Assembly (NCBI RefSeq): GCF_014851395.1
Contig: NW_024040040.1
Coordinates: 11,594,711-11,658,710, forward strand
Length of the DNA: 64,000 bases
Source: Micropterus salmoides
Taxonomy: Eukaryota > Chordata > Actinopteri > Centrarchiformes > Centrarchidae
Direction of reading: 5' to 3'
The notes under the pieces are model-generated. The model had not been told where the DNA came from. It made no database searches and saw nothing but the letters and a program-made list of their open reading frames with translations. Below are positions 22,494 to 33,490 of the stretch, one piece after another. Made by a program: the position numbers and the translations under genes. The first letter of the stretch is position 1; each line of letters begins with the position of its first letter.

Positions 22494-24839
22494 ATATTCC
22501 CTGCAGACCGGTTATAAGATATATAAACTGACTTTGTTTCGAATAATTATCTGTCTTTCATGTTTTTTTCCACAAAACCAGAATTATTTAAAGCACATCT
22601 ACTCCTTCTTAATAAAATGGAGCCAGAATCTATGAATATGTAAATAATTTTTTCTTTAAAAAGTTTTACTGCTGGATACAGGATTCTCCTACTTCATTAA
22701 AAAGTCCATGTGCACCGGAGGCCACATGAGACTTCTGTTAGTCGCATACTGGACCACGACTGGCTCCCAGGCTATCCTTCTAGTGTCCAACTCTGCACAT
22801 TCAAGTGAGGGAACATTAGGCAAAGCACATTTTTGACTGGAGTGGGACTTCATTCCCATACCTATTGAGTTTGTCCCTATGTACATGCAGCCAAACAATC
22901 TTTTCGTGTGGAGAAGGAATGCCATGGTTTCCATCTGCTAATATACACTTTTCAGAAGATACACATGCAAAATAAAGATGCTGCTGCAAACGGTAATTAC
23001 AACAGGTTAAACACAGCCACACAATACATGTTACATCGATAATCAATGAGCTGCAAATGAGTTAATAAAATATATTTTAAAATATATTTTTTTGAGCATT
23101 TTTTACCTTTTATTGAGATGAAGAGGCTGACAGGAAATGACTGGGGGAGATAATTTGTTTATGTGAAGGTACGATACAATGCAATTTTTGCCCCAGGGCC
23201 ACCTGCTGGGTTAATCTTTTGAGACAATCCTGTCAAACTGAATGCTTTAATGTCACCTAATTATCTGGCAGACACATATACCTTGCAAAACATGACTGGA
23301 TACATTGTTCAACATTAGCGTCAGGCATATCTGAAGCAAAGTTACACTTGTCATCTAAACTTGTCTCGTACAGTGAACTTAGGTAGAAGTCAGAAAAAAT
23401 AAGTTTTTTTGAAAGGGTTTTGATCTAAAATATATGGATGGATGTCAGGGAGCCACACGGCATTAAACTGTCCAGTTTCAGCATGCCGTTTGATGTGCCA
23501 TTCTCTCTCATCCAAAGAGAAAAAGAACACTGGGTAGCGTTGGCTAGTCAGTAGTATTCTCCCGTATCGTCATTCACAGATCAGGGGTTACTTCCAGCAG
23601 GGGCCACCCATGCTGAAAATGTATAGTTTTATGGCATTGAACTAAAATTGTCAATTTAAGAAGCTGAGGTTAAAAAGCTGGGCTTTGGCAGTATACTGTT
23701 TTATAGCACTTTTTAAATTATCAGAGCGGTCTGAGGAAAGTGAGGACTTTCAGTGTTCTCAGGGAGCTTCCACATCTGCCTCATTTAGTTAAGTTGAATC
23801 ACACTAGAGTTTGTTTTCCCCTTTTGGTGTGGTTCATTTGTGTAAGGTGTGAATGCAGCAATCACACTTGGGTGTGCACCAAAAGTGGACCAAACAAGCA
23901 TACACTTCTGTCAGTCAGGTCTAGAGCAGTTTGTTTGTGGTGAGATCTCCCAGATCTTGAACAGACCCAACTGCAGGAAGAACTGCGCATTTTTGGACTA
24001 AACAGCTGCCATAATCAGCTGCCCTGTGCATTATGGAATACTATGCGCCATGTGCTGGCTTTTCCTTCTATCTTTGTTTAATTCCAGGAGTCGTGCTGGA
24101 ATTTTCACGCATGTTAATTCGGACCAATTAAGAGCATTTTTTCATAATATGGTTAAAGACTGATCTGGCCAATGTGAATGTTGTAACGTGACTTGTGTTG
24201 CTGCATTTTGGTTTGTTTCTCTAACTTATCAACTGTTTTGGACCAGAGCAAACAGTACGTTGTGAAAAAGAAACCGAAACGGCTTAAAAATGCTACATTG
24301 CATACATTTTTGCCCAGAGTCCGGACCCAATGAACCGAACTACAGATGCGAAAGCACCCTTCGTCTTTTAAAGTTGGTGAGCCATTTGATCAAGCGTTTT
24401 GTGATGAAGGATGGAGGAAAGTAACATATCCCATTACTGCTGCAGGAAACTTAATATTGTACCAAATTTTGCCAAAATATGTAAATGTAAAATGAATAGC
24501 AATATGTTTTTGTGATGTTTTACTATCAGCAGCAGTATGAGTCATAGTACTTCTTTTAGAGTCTGTGTTAGTACATCAAAAAGTAATTTTTTGGGTCATG
24601 TTTCGGGTCATGTTTCTGTCCATGGAGTGAAGAGAGAAAACCTTTCCCAAGGCAGGTCATCCTATTTATCCAAGCTTTCATACCAGTTCTGTGAAACAGG
24701 CAACAGGGCCACAAGCAAACATAGCCCAACTCGTCAGTGATTGTTGCATTTCTTTCTTTGCACCGTAACTCACAAACAGCCCACAAAACAAACTGTATAG
24801 GAAGATAAACAGAAGAAGTACTTGAAATTACACTGTCAA
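22494..24839. other. Non-coding DNA, nothing recognised
   Basis: No transposon ends or exon-like ORFs. The ORFs at 22689-22934 and 22816-23046 (minus) overlap one another and show no domain. Confidence 0.45.
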
Positions 24840-26263
24840 CACTGTAAAAACTAATTCAGAGGACCTGTTATCACCACTTAATTAATTGCATGGCAGCAAA
24901 ATAAAAATTCAAATTTATCGATTTAGATAAACCTTCTAAGTTGTGAACTTTATTTTTATGAGTTGTGTTTAAATAATAATGTTGGTAATTACATCAACAT
25001 AATTTTGCTGGTAATGTGAACTCAAATTTCATTGTTGATGGGCTTACAACAAAATTCAAGTTCCAGTAAACTTAATAAAATTGGCTTGATAACTTAATCC
25101 ACCTTGACTTCAGGATTTCAAGTTCCCTCACTTACCTACGTCTACACACTTAACATGCTTAGACAAATTCAGACAGTAAGACTGTGTGTTAGTGGAGTTG
25201 TAGACTGAAGAAGCATTTTATGGTGAGTAACATTTTTTTTTATAGAGAGACAAAAGTAGTAGTGGCAGAGTGCTTCTTTTTTGTTTGTCTTGGTCAGTAC
25301 AGGGTATTTTCTGATGGCATTAATGACAAAACAAAATAGTTGTTGTATCATTCTGTATCATTCTGAGCAGTAATGTTTCAATTCATCATCACAAACACAG
25401 TAACCTATGTTTACATTTGCTTTACAAGGACACAAGGAGTTTGAGGCCAACCTGGAAAGCCAAGTGATGAAATTTGGCATAATCTGTGACCGGTCCACCC
25501 CCGAAGCTGACCACAAGACAACAGCCATCGTGGTGGATTGGAGAATGAAAGTCCTGGGAGTGAAAGGATATCCCAAGGTGCTTTGTTTTACTGATGAAGT
25601 AATGTAGTAAAGCAAAAGCAATGTCTTAAGAACAGTGTTTTCTAAAGATTCCACTTGTGTCAGAGCAATTTCCGATATTATTCAGATTACACTGTTTTGT
25701 ATTTGGATGTCAACTAAAGAGGATAAAAAATTGATATTGCTTCTCTGTCAAGTTGCCAAAATATTGTGTGTGCAATTGTAAAATGCTGCAGGTTCTGAGA
25801 AGGTTTGTGGGCATTGAAAGTTATTTTTTAATGGACACTTGGAACACTAGGAACTTTGTTACTGTAGTTTTTAAAAAATGTAAAGGTTTTACAAAATATT
25901 TCATTAGTGGAGTTAATATTTTACAGATTTTTTTATTTTAAAAAACTACAGAAGAAATTCTATTTAGAACAACTTAATTTTTACAATGGATTTTAGCTTA
26001 AATACTGCATTCATGATTATGGTAATTAAGTAAATTTTACATAAATATGTATTCAAATTAAACACTTGTCTTTAAGCTATCAACAATTAAGTAAGTTGTA
26101 CTAGAAAGTGTCTTTGATTGTAGAGGAAAAGCTAATTCCCCTAACTCAATATAGTTTGTTTGTTCAATATAATTTCAACAGAAGTTGTCATAACTCAAAA
26201 AGATTAATGGAAACGGTTGCGTTAATTTTTTGTTGTTGAGACTAAACATTTGTTTTTAGAGTG
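24840..26263. mobile_element. Possible terminal-inverted-repeat element carrying an ORF
   Basis: CACTGTAAAAAC at 24840-24851 is the near-inverse of GTTTTTAGAGTG at 26252-26263 (one mismatch). Fish genomes contain many elements beginning CACTGTAAAAA with an AT-rich interior rich in AAGTTG/ACTTAA words, as here. No convincing target duplication is visible and 12-bp ends in AT-rich DNA could be chance, so the boundaries are tentative. The only GC-balanced part is the ORF at 25407-25607. Confidence 0.45.
25407..25607 (+). pseudogene. Exon-like ORF (FEANLESQVMKFGIICDRST), origin unknown
   Basis: The frame encodes HKEFEANLESQVMKFGIICD then RSTPEADHKTTAIVVDWRMK then VLGVKGYPKVLCFTDEVM and a stop (25605-25607). 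Base composition is clearly less AT-rich than the flanks, and the residues look protein-like. A possible acceptor (TTTGCTTTACAAG) precedes codon GH, and AAG|GTGCTT at 25577/25578 is a possible donor, which would give a 149-bp exon (25429-25577). From memory the pattern resembles, weakly, the C-terminal part of a large family of uncharacterised teleost proteins (hydrophobic beta-strand, charged loop, YPK...TF). It may be a captured exon inside the element above, a pseudogene fragment or a real exon. I do not assign a function. Confidence 0.35.
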
Positions 26264-26539
26264 AAAGGGCAGAATGATCTCCCTTTGTTGCTCTTAATGC
26301 TATTGTCTTGTCACTGGCCTGAGACACAGCTGCTTCCTGATCTGCATCTAGTTTTGCGCGTCTTCAGCAAGGGGACATCTGCATACTGCACCAAGCATGA
26401 CATCAGCCAACACTGGCTTGACATAGCCCTAGGAGACACGTAGACAAAAAATGTTGGCTTTGTTTTTTAGAGAGGTTTGTTTTTTGTTGGATTCACATTG
26501 GTTCATTTTATTCACTTGCATGGCCCCAGGCTTTCTCTT

Positions 26540-26605
26540 CATGTTTATGTTCCTTTCCTTTTCCTTCCTTTTCCTCTTCTTTCCCTTTCCTTTCCTTTTT
26601 TTGAT
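26540..26605 (+). repeat. Polypyrimidine tract
   Basis: A run of CCTTTTCC/CTTTCC units, almost free of purines. It lies upstream of the possible exon at 26650. Confidence 0.8.
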
Positions 26606-26649
26606 CCTAAGGCAACAATTTGTATTATAAACCTCTGTTTGTCTCTTAG

Positions 26650-26719
26650 AGTTGCCTGTTTCTACCCAGATGCATCACCAGATTTGTTTTTCAAAGACTT
26701 GCAGCACCTGCTCTTAAAG
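26650..26719 (+). other. Short exon-like ORF (VACFYPDASPDLFFKDLQHL), speculative
   Basis: A 70-bp stretch encodes VACFYPDASPDLFFKDLQHL then LLK. It is preceded by an acceptor-like TTTGTCTCTTAG and followed by AAG|GTTACT. The peptide looks protein-like, but the segment is short and its splice phase does not match the possible donor at 25577. It could be coincidence. Confidence 0.2.
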
Positions 26720-28193
26720 GTTACTTTCACTGTCAAAGAGGCACTTGCCTCGGAGCGAACTTTTCTTTTTTTCCTCTCAAAAAAACCACTCCTTCGCTTC
26801 TGATTGAATCCACTCCCAGGTGGAGACAACTTGTGTGTGCATCGTCTGTGGTAGGCTGTAAGAAACAAAGTTGATTGATTGAGGTTGCAGTTTTGAGTGG
26901 ATGTGCATTCGGTTGAAACTATGTTGAGATGTATTGTTTGTTTATTGTTTGTATCATTTTTGTCTCCAGTATGCTCAGAAAAATTAGAAAGTGAATCTCA
27001 GGAAATTCAAATGGTATGTTGTTTTGCTACCTATCACAGACTGACACATTAGTTATAATTATTTATGGTTGAATACAGAAACCTAAGCATGGACGTACAG
27101 CACATTTATGTTTGTAGGTAGGATTACTACTGTGGCAGAACAGACAAGCAAAAGGAGCCAAAAAGCTTTGGACACACTGCTTTAATAGAGAGTGATGTCT
27201 GGGGAGTGCGGTGCCGAAAGACCACAGCAATGAACACCAATTGCCAAAAAGGAAACAGACAAGATTCTTGGGGCTTACCACTTCAACAACATTTCCACCA
27301 AATATTCCAAAGATATTTCTTTTCCAGTCACAGTTCCAGACTAGAAGCTGTGTGTTCAACGAGGCTTAATCATTCCTCAAATCTATTCATCGCCACTCAG
27401 CATATAAAAAGTCACCAAATCTCCTTTTTCACGAGATCCCAGAGCGGCGCCTCTTGTACATCTGATCCCTTTTGTAACGGTAGCATAAGAGGACTAAGGC
27501 CAAGCAGACAACAATATGGAGAAAGTAAAGGATATGTTACATCGCAAGGGGGTAATAGGAGGTTGTAATGGATATACTGAGGTTAAGAATGGTAAATATT
27601 AGAAACTGCCTGTTAAGAGTGTGCAAGTAAGGAATTTGAAAGAGGTCATGGTCGGTCACTTGCAAAGAGCGCTTATCAGCTATCTGGAGACACTATCTGT
27701 CACGCAACTGGATAGACAGGAGTCCTCTTTGACTTGGATGGCATATGTGTCACTCAACAGGCATGCCTTTATGTACGCCGCTCCCCTTGTTCACTGTCAC
27801 TCTGTCACTCCAGATTGTACAGCTCTAGCTCTCTTGTTCCTTTTTTTTAAGATGGCGTTCTTTCCCCTTTGGACATTTTTGCACTGCTGTTTCTTGAACA
27901 CCTTTCTCTTTCCATATTCCTTTCTCTTGATTGCTCTCTTTCTTTCTCTCTCTCTCTCCATTCTGTCATTTCCCTCTGTAACACTACCTTTCTCATTCTC
28001 TCTCTCTATGTACATTATGTTGTAGACAGCACATGAACTTGAACTCAGTTCAAGTGTCATGCATCTCCTCCACTTTGATCAGATGTGGCTATTGTCTGCC
28101 CTCCGAGACACAGTCTGGAATTGCCTCCTGAAATGCCCCCACTCTGGTAAAGTGAGATGTGAGCCCCCTCTGTGCTCTCCCAAACACAGGGTG

Positions 28194-28198
<5 letters not shown>
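26720..28198. other. Non-coding DNA with a CT-rich tract
   Basis: A pyrimidine-rich tract at about 27890-28010 (TCTTTCTCTCTCTCTC core) inflates the 134-codon ORF at 27621-28025. The 120-codon ORF at 27206-27568 shows no domain. Confidence 0.5.

Positions 28199-28245
<47 letters not shown>
28199..28245. repeat. (GT)n microsatellite, long and perfect
   Basis: About 23 uninterrupted GT units. The ORFs across it on both strands (poly-Val/Cys or poly-His/Thr) are artefacts. Confidence 0.97.
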
Positions 28246-28249
<4 letters not shown>

Positions 28250-29362
28250 GAGTAAAAAAAGGGAGAGAGTGCAGCAGCGGCATTAGCATGGTTTGCTAGC
28301 CTGCACACTAATGCAGAGCGGTGCCCTATAATAGCCAGGGTTCATTGAGAGTCATTCTCCCACAGATTTCAGCAGGAACATTCTATATGGTGGAGAAAAG
28401 GGGAAAACCTCGGCAGATTTCTAAGGCTGATTAGGGTCCCCCCATGTTCTTTTCTCTAGTCACAAAGACCAGTCATATCAAATTTCCCATACACCACAAG
28501 TATCACTGTTTAACGGAGTCATAGAAACACCCACACCATCTCATAGCGACCAATTAAATTAATGAATGGATAGTTTTGATCCATGACCGGTAGAATTCCG
28601 CCACTCGACTCTTGTCAACAAAAGCCTAATTATTTTTTCTTCACCGCCAGGAAAACCACTGCTGAAACATTGACAATTTATCTCTCATTATGTTAATTTT
28701 TATTTGTTTAAAAAGCTGAAAAGTGACAGTTTTTAGGGTGGGAGAGATTGCTTGCATGTGATTAGAAGAGAAAAGAAAGGAGTGAAAGAGGGAGAGATTG
28801 AAAGAGAGAAGGTGAGTGATTCAAATGAGCGCTTGGATATGCCTGGGGTTTAAGAGCCTTAAGAAATACAGCCAAAATGAAACAGGCAGCAGAGCACAGA
28901 GGGAAGGCTCCCATCCACAACACTATTATTTCCCAGCAGTCATATTCAGAGAGGAGCATTTCCATAAGAGGGGGGAAAAAACTTTCAAAACCATTAAGAC
29001 CCACTGAATATAAAAAAGATATGATTATAACTGATTGTGAAAGATTACTTTTCAAATGCCACCTACAGTACATGAAATGAGGAAGTGTGTCATTTTCTCT
29101 CAAATTGTCGTCTGCTCAACATGCTATCCTCCCAGTGTAGAGTAACCAGCATAATTTTACTCTGTTGATATCCTGCACTAAAGCTTATAATAGTAATTTA
29201 AGCAATGAAAAATAGCTTCATAGCTCTAGAAATCATCTAAGTGGCTGCATGAAAATCATGCATGAAAAGTGTTATAACATGACATAATGCACAGACAGGA
29301 GCACAGAAGGCAAGTTGGACACAATGTGGGTAAATAGAGGGTGAAGCAAAACATCTCCATGT
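28246..29362. other. Non-coding DNA; possible conserved stretch at 28530-28720
   Basis: The 28530-28720 part combines AATTAAATTAATGAATG and CCTAATTATTTTTTC homeodomain-type AT words with balanced-composition spacers and no repeat signature. This is typical of conserved regulatory DNA but is unproven. A GA-rich run lies at 28765-28812. Confidence 0.35.
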
Positions 29363-29370
29363 GTCTTAAG
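29363..29370. repeat. Left 8-bp target duplication of the hAT element
   Basis: GTCTTAAG, repeated exactly at 30137-30144. Confidence 0.9.
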
Positions 29371-29499
29371 CAGGGCCGACAATAAAGGTGGCCCGATGGC
29401 CCGGGGCCAACAAAAAGTAACGTCAGGACAGTTGAACTAGCAACTCACTGGCCCGATCGAAACTCAACATCGTGGTTGTTAAATGTTATTTCTCTAATC

Positions 29500-29790
29500 T
29501 TGATCAAGCGGCAACCTCTGGGTTTAAAAGTGAAACCATGCAGACGGAACTTAAACCTGCATTCTCTGTAACGGCCAGCAGGGGGCGAATCCGCTGGTTG
29601 CAAAAAGAAGTGCGGTTCTATTAGAAATAATGGTAAAATATTGCTACTTCTCAGCTGAATTATTACCCCAGTAAACACTTTCTTAATGGGTTTATGGTCT
29701 CAGTCGCTAGTTTCAAGTATTCTTCAACACGACATGATAATCATTGAGTAAATTATGGTCCTATTTAGGTGGAAATAGATGATAATGTAC
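29500..29790 (+). repeat. Dispersed repeat nested in the hAT element
   Basis: Phrases such as AACCTGCATTCTCTGTAACG, CCAGCAGGGGGCGAATCCGC and GGTCTCAGTCGCTAGTTTCA are familiar from a very abundant non-coding fish repeat. No ends are defined. It may be part of the hAT interior consensus and not a separate insertion. Confidence 0.45.
29573..29587 (+). promoter_or_regulatory. CTCF-core-like motif inside a repeat (candidate)
   Basis: GGCCAGCAGGGGGCG matches the vertebrate CTCF core consensus (CCASYAGRKGGC) at every core position. Because it sits in a repeat, many genomic copies are expected. Binding is unproven. Confidence 0.35.
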
Positions 29791-30136
29791 CACATGCTTT
29801 TGGACAGGACTACCCTGTGTTGTTTTAATTAAATGGCTGTCAGCAGGAGAGAGAGCACATCATGTTTCAGTCTTTGAGTATGTTTTGTTTTAAAAGTAAA
29901 TTGTTTTTTTAACCTTTTTTATTTTATATCATTTTAACTGTAATTACATTTAAGTTTGGTTTTTCTATATCCAGGATGTATTTAATAACCGATTAAACAT
30001 GTTAACAGTATAACATAACTTATAAGTCTTTTGGAAGAAGCCAGTAAAAGCCAGGAAAAATTGTCTTCGGGCCAGTAAGTTTCAAACCCACTGGCTTGGT
30101 GGGGCCAGTTGCAAAAAGGTTTAATGTTGAGCCCTG

Positions 30137-30144
30137 GTCTTAAG
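30137..30144. repeat. Right 8-bp target duplication of the hAT element
   Basis: GTCTTAAG, identical to 29363-29370. Confidence 0.9.
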
Positions 30145-30409
30145 CATATGTCTGCGTAAACTTGCCCCAACAAGTGAACCAACATACCTGTGTAATTCAT
30201 CAGAAATACCATGTGGCAAGAATGTTGTTGATGTAGAAGAATAGAAAAATATCCGGAGCAAACAAAACATGTGTGCTCAGCCTGAGCTTGACCCAGCAAG
30301 CTCGCTAATCTGCCTAACTCCAGCCAGGAGTTTGAGATGCAATAGTTACAGATGACAGAGAGGTGAATATGCTCACCACTGAAACTCCTACAGTATCTGA
30401 AGTACTCTT

Positions 30410-30535
30410 TGTAGGTTAATTGACTACTCTAAATTGCTTGCTAAATGGTTGTTTGGTTGTCTGTGTCAGCCCTGTGATGAACTAGCGACTTGTCCAGGGC
30501 AGTGTGTGTACCCCACCTCTCGCCCAATGTTCATT
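30410..30535 (+). mobile_element. L2-like retroposon 3'-tail fragment
   Basis: GGTTAATTGACTACTCTAAA, then GTCAGCCCTGTGATGAACTA, then CTTGTCCAGGG...CCCCACCTCTCGCCCAATG follow the order of the same 3' tail as at 7290-7391, but start further upstream and stop before the final GGATAAGCGG block. It therefore lacks its own 3' end and must have been truncated after insertion. Confidence 0.6.
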
Positions 30536-31929
30536 GTTAGAAAAGAAGAGAAAATAAAACCAAAATTGAAAGTGAAAAATACCATGCCCATTGATTTAAG
30601 TGACTTACAGTGTTACATGTCCTCACATGTTGAGAGTTTTCTCATCTTCTCGACTGACAACTTTAGGGAAATTTGATTGAAACTCTTGGCACTATTTGGA
30701 AAGCAAATACATTTATGAGTTGTTATAAGAGTTGCCAAATGGAATTGTGGTCATAGCACAAGAATTTAAATTAAAATGTCTATTTTCAGTTTCAGTTGCT
30801 ATTTCTTGGGAAGACTGTTTATCTGATTATGCCTCAGTGACACATTTATTCAATCAATCAGCAATATCAGCTATGTAAATAGAAAATTCTTAATGTTATT
30901 ATGTTCACATGCATCACATCTGGATACTTGGATTTAATAAATTAAAGTAAGCCAAAATTACATTATGTGACTGATTATTAAGCTGTTTGACATCATAATT
31001 TGTCATGCATTCTCCTTCTTGTAAATGTGCTTTAGACATTCAGTCTAGTCTGGATGATTACACAGTAGTGAGTGGGGATAACATCTCCATATGGTCCTTC
31101 ACATAAAAGCTGGAATGGATTAACCCAGGTTAATAGATATGCAAAACTGACACGTGTAAGGATAATACACCTCCCACAGACATGTACCACAGCAGGCATG
31201 TAATCCATGATAAACTGCGGCCAGCTTGTCTGTAAATTGACTCATCATGACTCAAGATTACAACCTGGGATCATGGAAGATTTACCCATAATGATGCAGC
31301 AATCACAGTGGATTTGAAGATGTGCCCTACAATAGCACATGGACAATCCAGTTTTTTCTTTACTCTGTGATCCCTGCCAACAAAAACAAGAGATTCAGTT
31401 TGAACCTGCTTGTGAACCTGAGCTTGGATTCTCTGCTCACCAACTCCTGAGCTCATGATGTTTGCCAGCCAAAAACACGATTTGCATTGTCAAACAGGTG
31501 TCATTGATTTTATTAGCTAAAGTGATACTGCACAATAAACCTATAAAAAAACAAAACCTATCCAACTCTGCCAGTTTCTAAATGCTCTTTTACTTATTCT
31601 ACATAGATTTAAAGCTGCACTCACTTGCTCTGCTTGGAAGGTTAAACCACTCAACATATTGGCAGCCATGGTGAAGACATGTTTGTCTAGATTCTATTTC
31701 AGATTCTATTTCTGGATTATCTTGCAACCTCACCAACCTGAATTGTTTTCACGGCAAACTATTTTAAATCTTGAATGCTTCATTCAAGCACTTCATTACC
31801 CAGAAACCCCTCTTAATCGAGTGTCAGAAATTATTCTTTGTACTGTAGTTAAAAAGGAGTTAGTCCCTTACTCTTACTCTTTCTTAAAGTATAAGAGTCT
31901 ACAGCCATGCTATACTTGCATGCCATGCA
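30536..31929. other. Non-coding DNA, nothing recognised
   Basis: No element is recognised. The ORF at 31659-31973 runs into the end of the next hAT-like element and is not credible. Confidence 0.45.
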
Positions 31930-33082
31930 TGGCTGCAACTAATGACTATTTTCGTAGTCGACTAATCTGTTAATTATTTATTTGATTAGTCGACTAGTCA
32001 CAATTACTTTTGTCACACCCTAACCCTAATTAAGCCATTTAACTAATTAAATATCTTTCAAGTGAATTACTGATCTCCAACACACAGCCTAACTTAAGTG
32101 AACAAGGTTTACTATTCAGAATGAACACTAGTATCAACGCCAGGGGGATACCAGGGACAGACAGTGTAGGCTACTCCCATAATTCACTGATTTATACTAA
32201 CTTTAAAACTTTTAACTGTTTAACAAAGATTTTTCTTTGGAACTATAAAATAAAAGCAAGTACTATAACCATAACTGTACACTAAAAATGTAATGTCTGT
32301 TTAGAACAATAAAGCAACAGTTAGTTTTGTACTACTGCTGTAGTTTATTTTTCAGAAGTGCTTATAAGTTTTAGGCAGTAACTCAGCGGAGAATGTTCTG
32401 TAAGCTACATCACAAGCCGGATGTTTCTTGATGTAGTTTAAACCATCACTCATTATTAATAACTTTTTTAAAACTGTGTCTCTGACATTGCCAGCGTTGT
32501 GTTGGACAGATTTGTACTGTAGTGTTTATGAGAGAGAGGAAGAGAGAGAGACGAGTGAGAGGATGTGCTGCGCGAATGCTGATGCTGATCAGTATGTGGC
32601 GTCAGTGTTGATATTGTGGCGGGCCGCCACAAATAAATGAACGTATAGGAAACACTGCCTTTCATCTGTTATTGCTGTGCTACAGCACATTTTTGATTTG
32701 CCATCAACTTTGGTAAAACTGCCATTATTCAAATTCTACACCGTTGATTTCTCGCCCCAAAGTGTATTTAGTGATTAAGTAGGGTACAAAACTTGTAAAC
32801 ACAAAAAACATTCTGCTGTTTGCCTTTTTCTGCTTTACTTTCCGCTTCTCGCAGGAGTGCTTCTTCGTGAGTGGTCTTACAATCAAGCAGTCGTGGCAGA
32901 CAGTGGAAGGGATACTGCCCCCAGCACTTCCTGAAGTTCATTGCAGTTAGAAATAAACAACCAGAAATGTTCTGATTACTATCTCTCCCTTAAACAGCAT
33001 CTATGTAACGATGCGTCGTCAATGAAATTTTACGTCAACAAATTTTTATATTCGACAACGTCGACTAATCGTTGCAGCCTTA
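31930..33082. mobile_element. hAT-like non-autonomous element (GGCTGCAAC ends)
   Basis: The left end GGCTGCAACTAATGACTATT, followed by CGTAGTCGACTAATC, is the inverse of the right end GACAACGTCGACTAATCG then TTGCAGCC. The AGTCGACTAATC/GATTAGTCGAC subterminal block recurs several times at the left. Such GGGCTGCAACTAA ends are widespread in fish. Flanks share only CATGC, so the 8-bp duplication is eroded. Inside, 32690-32840 is a diverged fragment of the inner part of the 21-kb and 55-kb elements. A GAGAGA-rich tract lies at 32529-32560. Confidence 0.65.
32690..32840 (+). repeat. Diverged fragment of the inner block of the TTAA elements
   Basis: CACATTTTTGATTTGCCATC, ACACCGTTGATTTCTCGCCC and GTATTTAGTGATTAAGTA parallel CACATTTTTGTTCCGCCATC, ACACAGCTGATTTCTCACCT and AGATTTAGTGATTAAATT at about 21859-21967. 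The order and spacing are the same. Confidence 0.6.
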
Positions 33083-33109
33083 CATGCTAGCAGGTCTGTG
33101 GACACAGTG

Positions 33110-33262
33110 GGGCTTTGAGTTAAATACTAATGTCAGCATGTCACCAAATGCAAGAGACAGTTCACTCAAACCCACAAATACTGACCTAATGGTGGCACTA
33201 CAAGAAGAGTCAGAGGATCACCCAAGTCATTAGGATTCATCCTCTGAGAACTAAACATATCT
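33110..33262 (+). repeat. Teleost dispersed repeat R1, fragment a
   Basis: CCTAATGGTGGCACTACAAG, then AGTCATTAGGATTCATCCTC, belong to a repeat also seen at 34640-34845 and 63045-63775. It ends where an L2-like tail begins. Confidence 0.55.
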
Positions 33263-33264
33263 GT

Positions 33265-33490
33265 TCATATTGGGGGGCTAGAGCCAATCCCAGCTGACAT
33301 CAGGCGCAAGGTAGGGTACATCTTGGACAGGTCACCAATCCATCGGGCCACACATAGACAAACAACCAGTCACACTCACACCTAAGGACCAATTAGGGTG
33401 ACCAATTGGACATGGGAGGAAGCCGGAGCACCCGGAGAGAACCCCATGCAGGCACGGAGAGAACATGCAAACTCTACACAGAAAGGCCGG
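33265..33490 (-). mobile_element. L2-like retroposon 3' region, antisense
   Basis: On the minus strand this reads GTTTGCATGTTCTCTCCGTG, GTTCTCTCCGGGTGCTCCGG, CTTCCTCCCATGTCC, then CCTAGGTGTGAGTGTGACTG and finally CAGCTGGGATTGGCTCTAGC. This is the full, familiar order of the fish L2-like 3' UTR. It is the longest of the three copies of this tail here and stops just short of the terminal GGATAAGCGG block. Confidence 0.75.

Larger units (their letters stand above)
29371..30136. mobile_element. Non-autonomous hAT element, perfect 8-bp target duplication
   Basis: The left end CAGGGCCGACAATAAAGGTG is the near-inverse of the right end GGTTTAATGTTGAGCCCTG, both starting CAGGGCYCRACAWTAAA. The flanks are the identical 8-mer GTCTTAAG (29363-29370, 30137-30144). 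CAGGGC ends and 8-bp duplications define a hAT-type insertion. The 766-bp element has no transposase frame. Subterminal GGCCCGATGGCCCGGGGCCA at the left and CCACTGGCTTGGTGGGGCCA at the right are related GC-rich blocks. Another dispersed repeat (about 29500-29790) appears nested inside. Confidence 0.92.

Noticed and set aside
27621..28025. 134-codon ORF with transmembrane-like C-terminus
   Set aside because: The hydrophobic part is translated from a CT-rich tract (27890-28010); no start context or homologous domain.
28089..28308. Histidine/threonine-repeat ORFs
   Set aside because: Read-through of the GT/CA microsatellite at 28199-28245.
31930..33082. 8-bp target duplication for this hAT-like element
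   Set aside because: Only CATGC is shared between the flanks, which is too little to claim a duplication.
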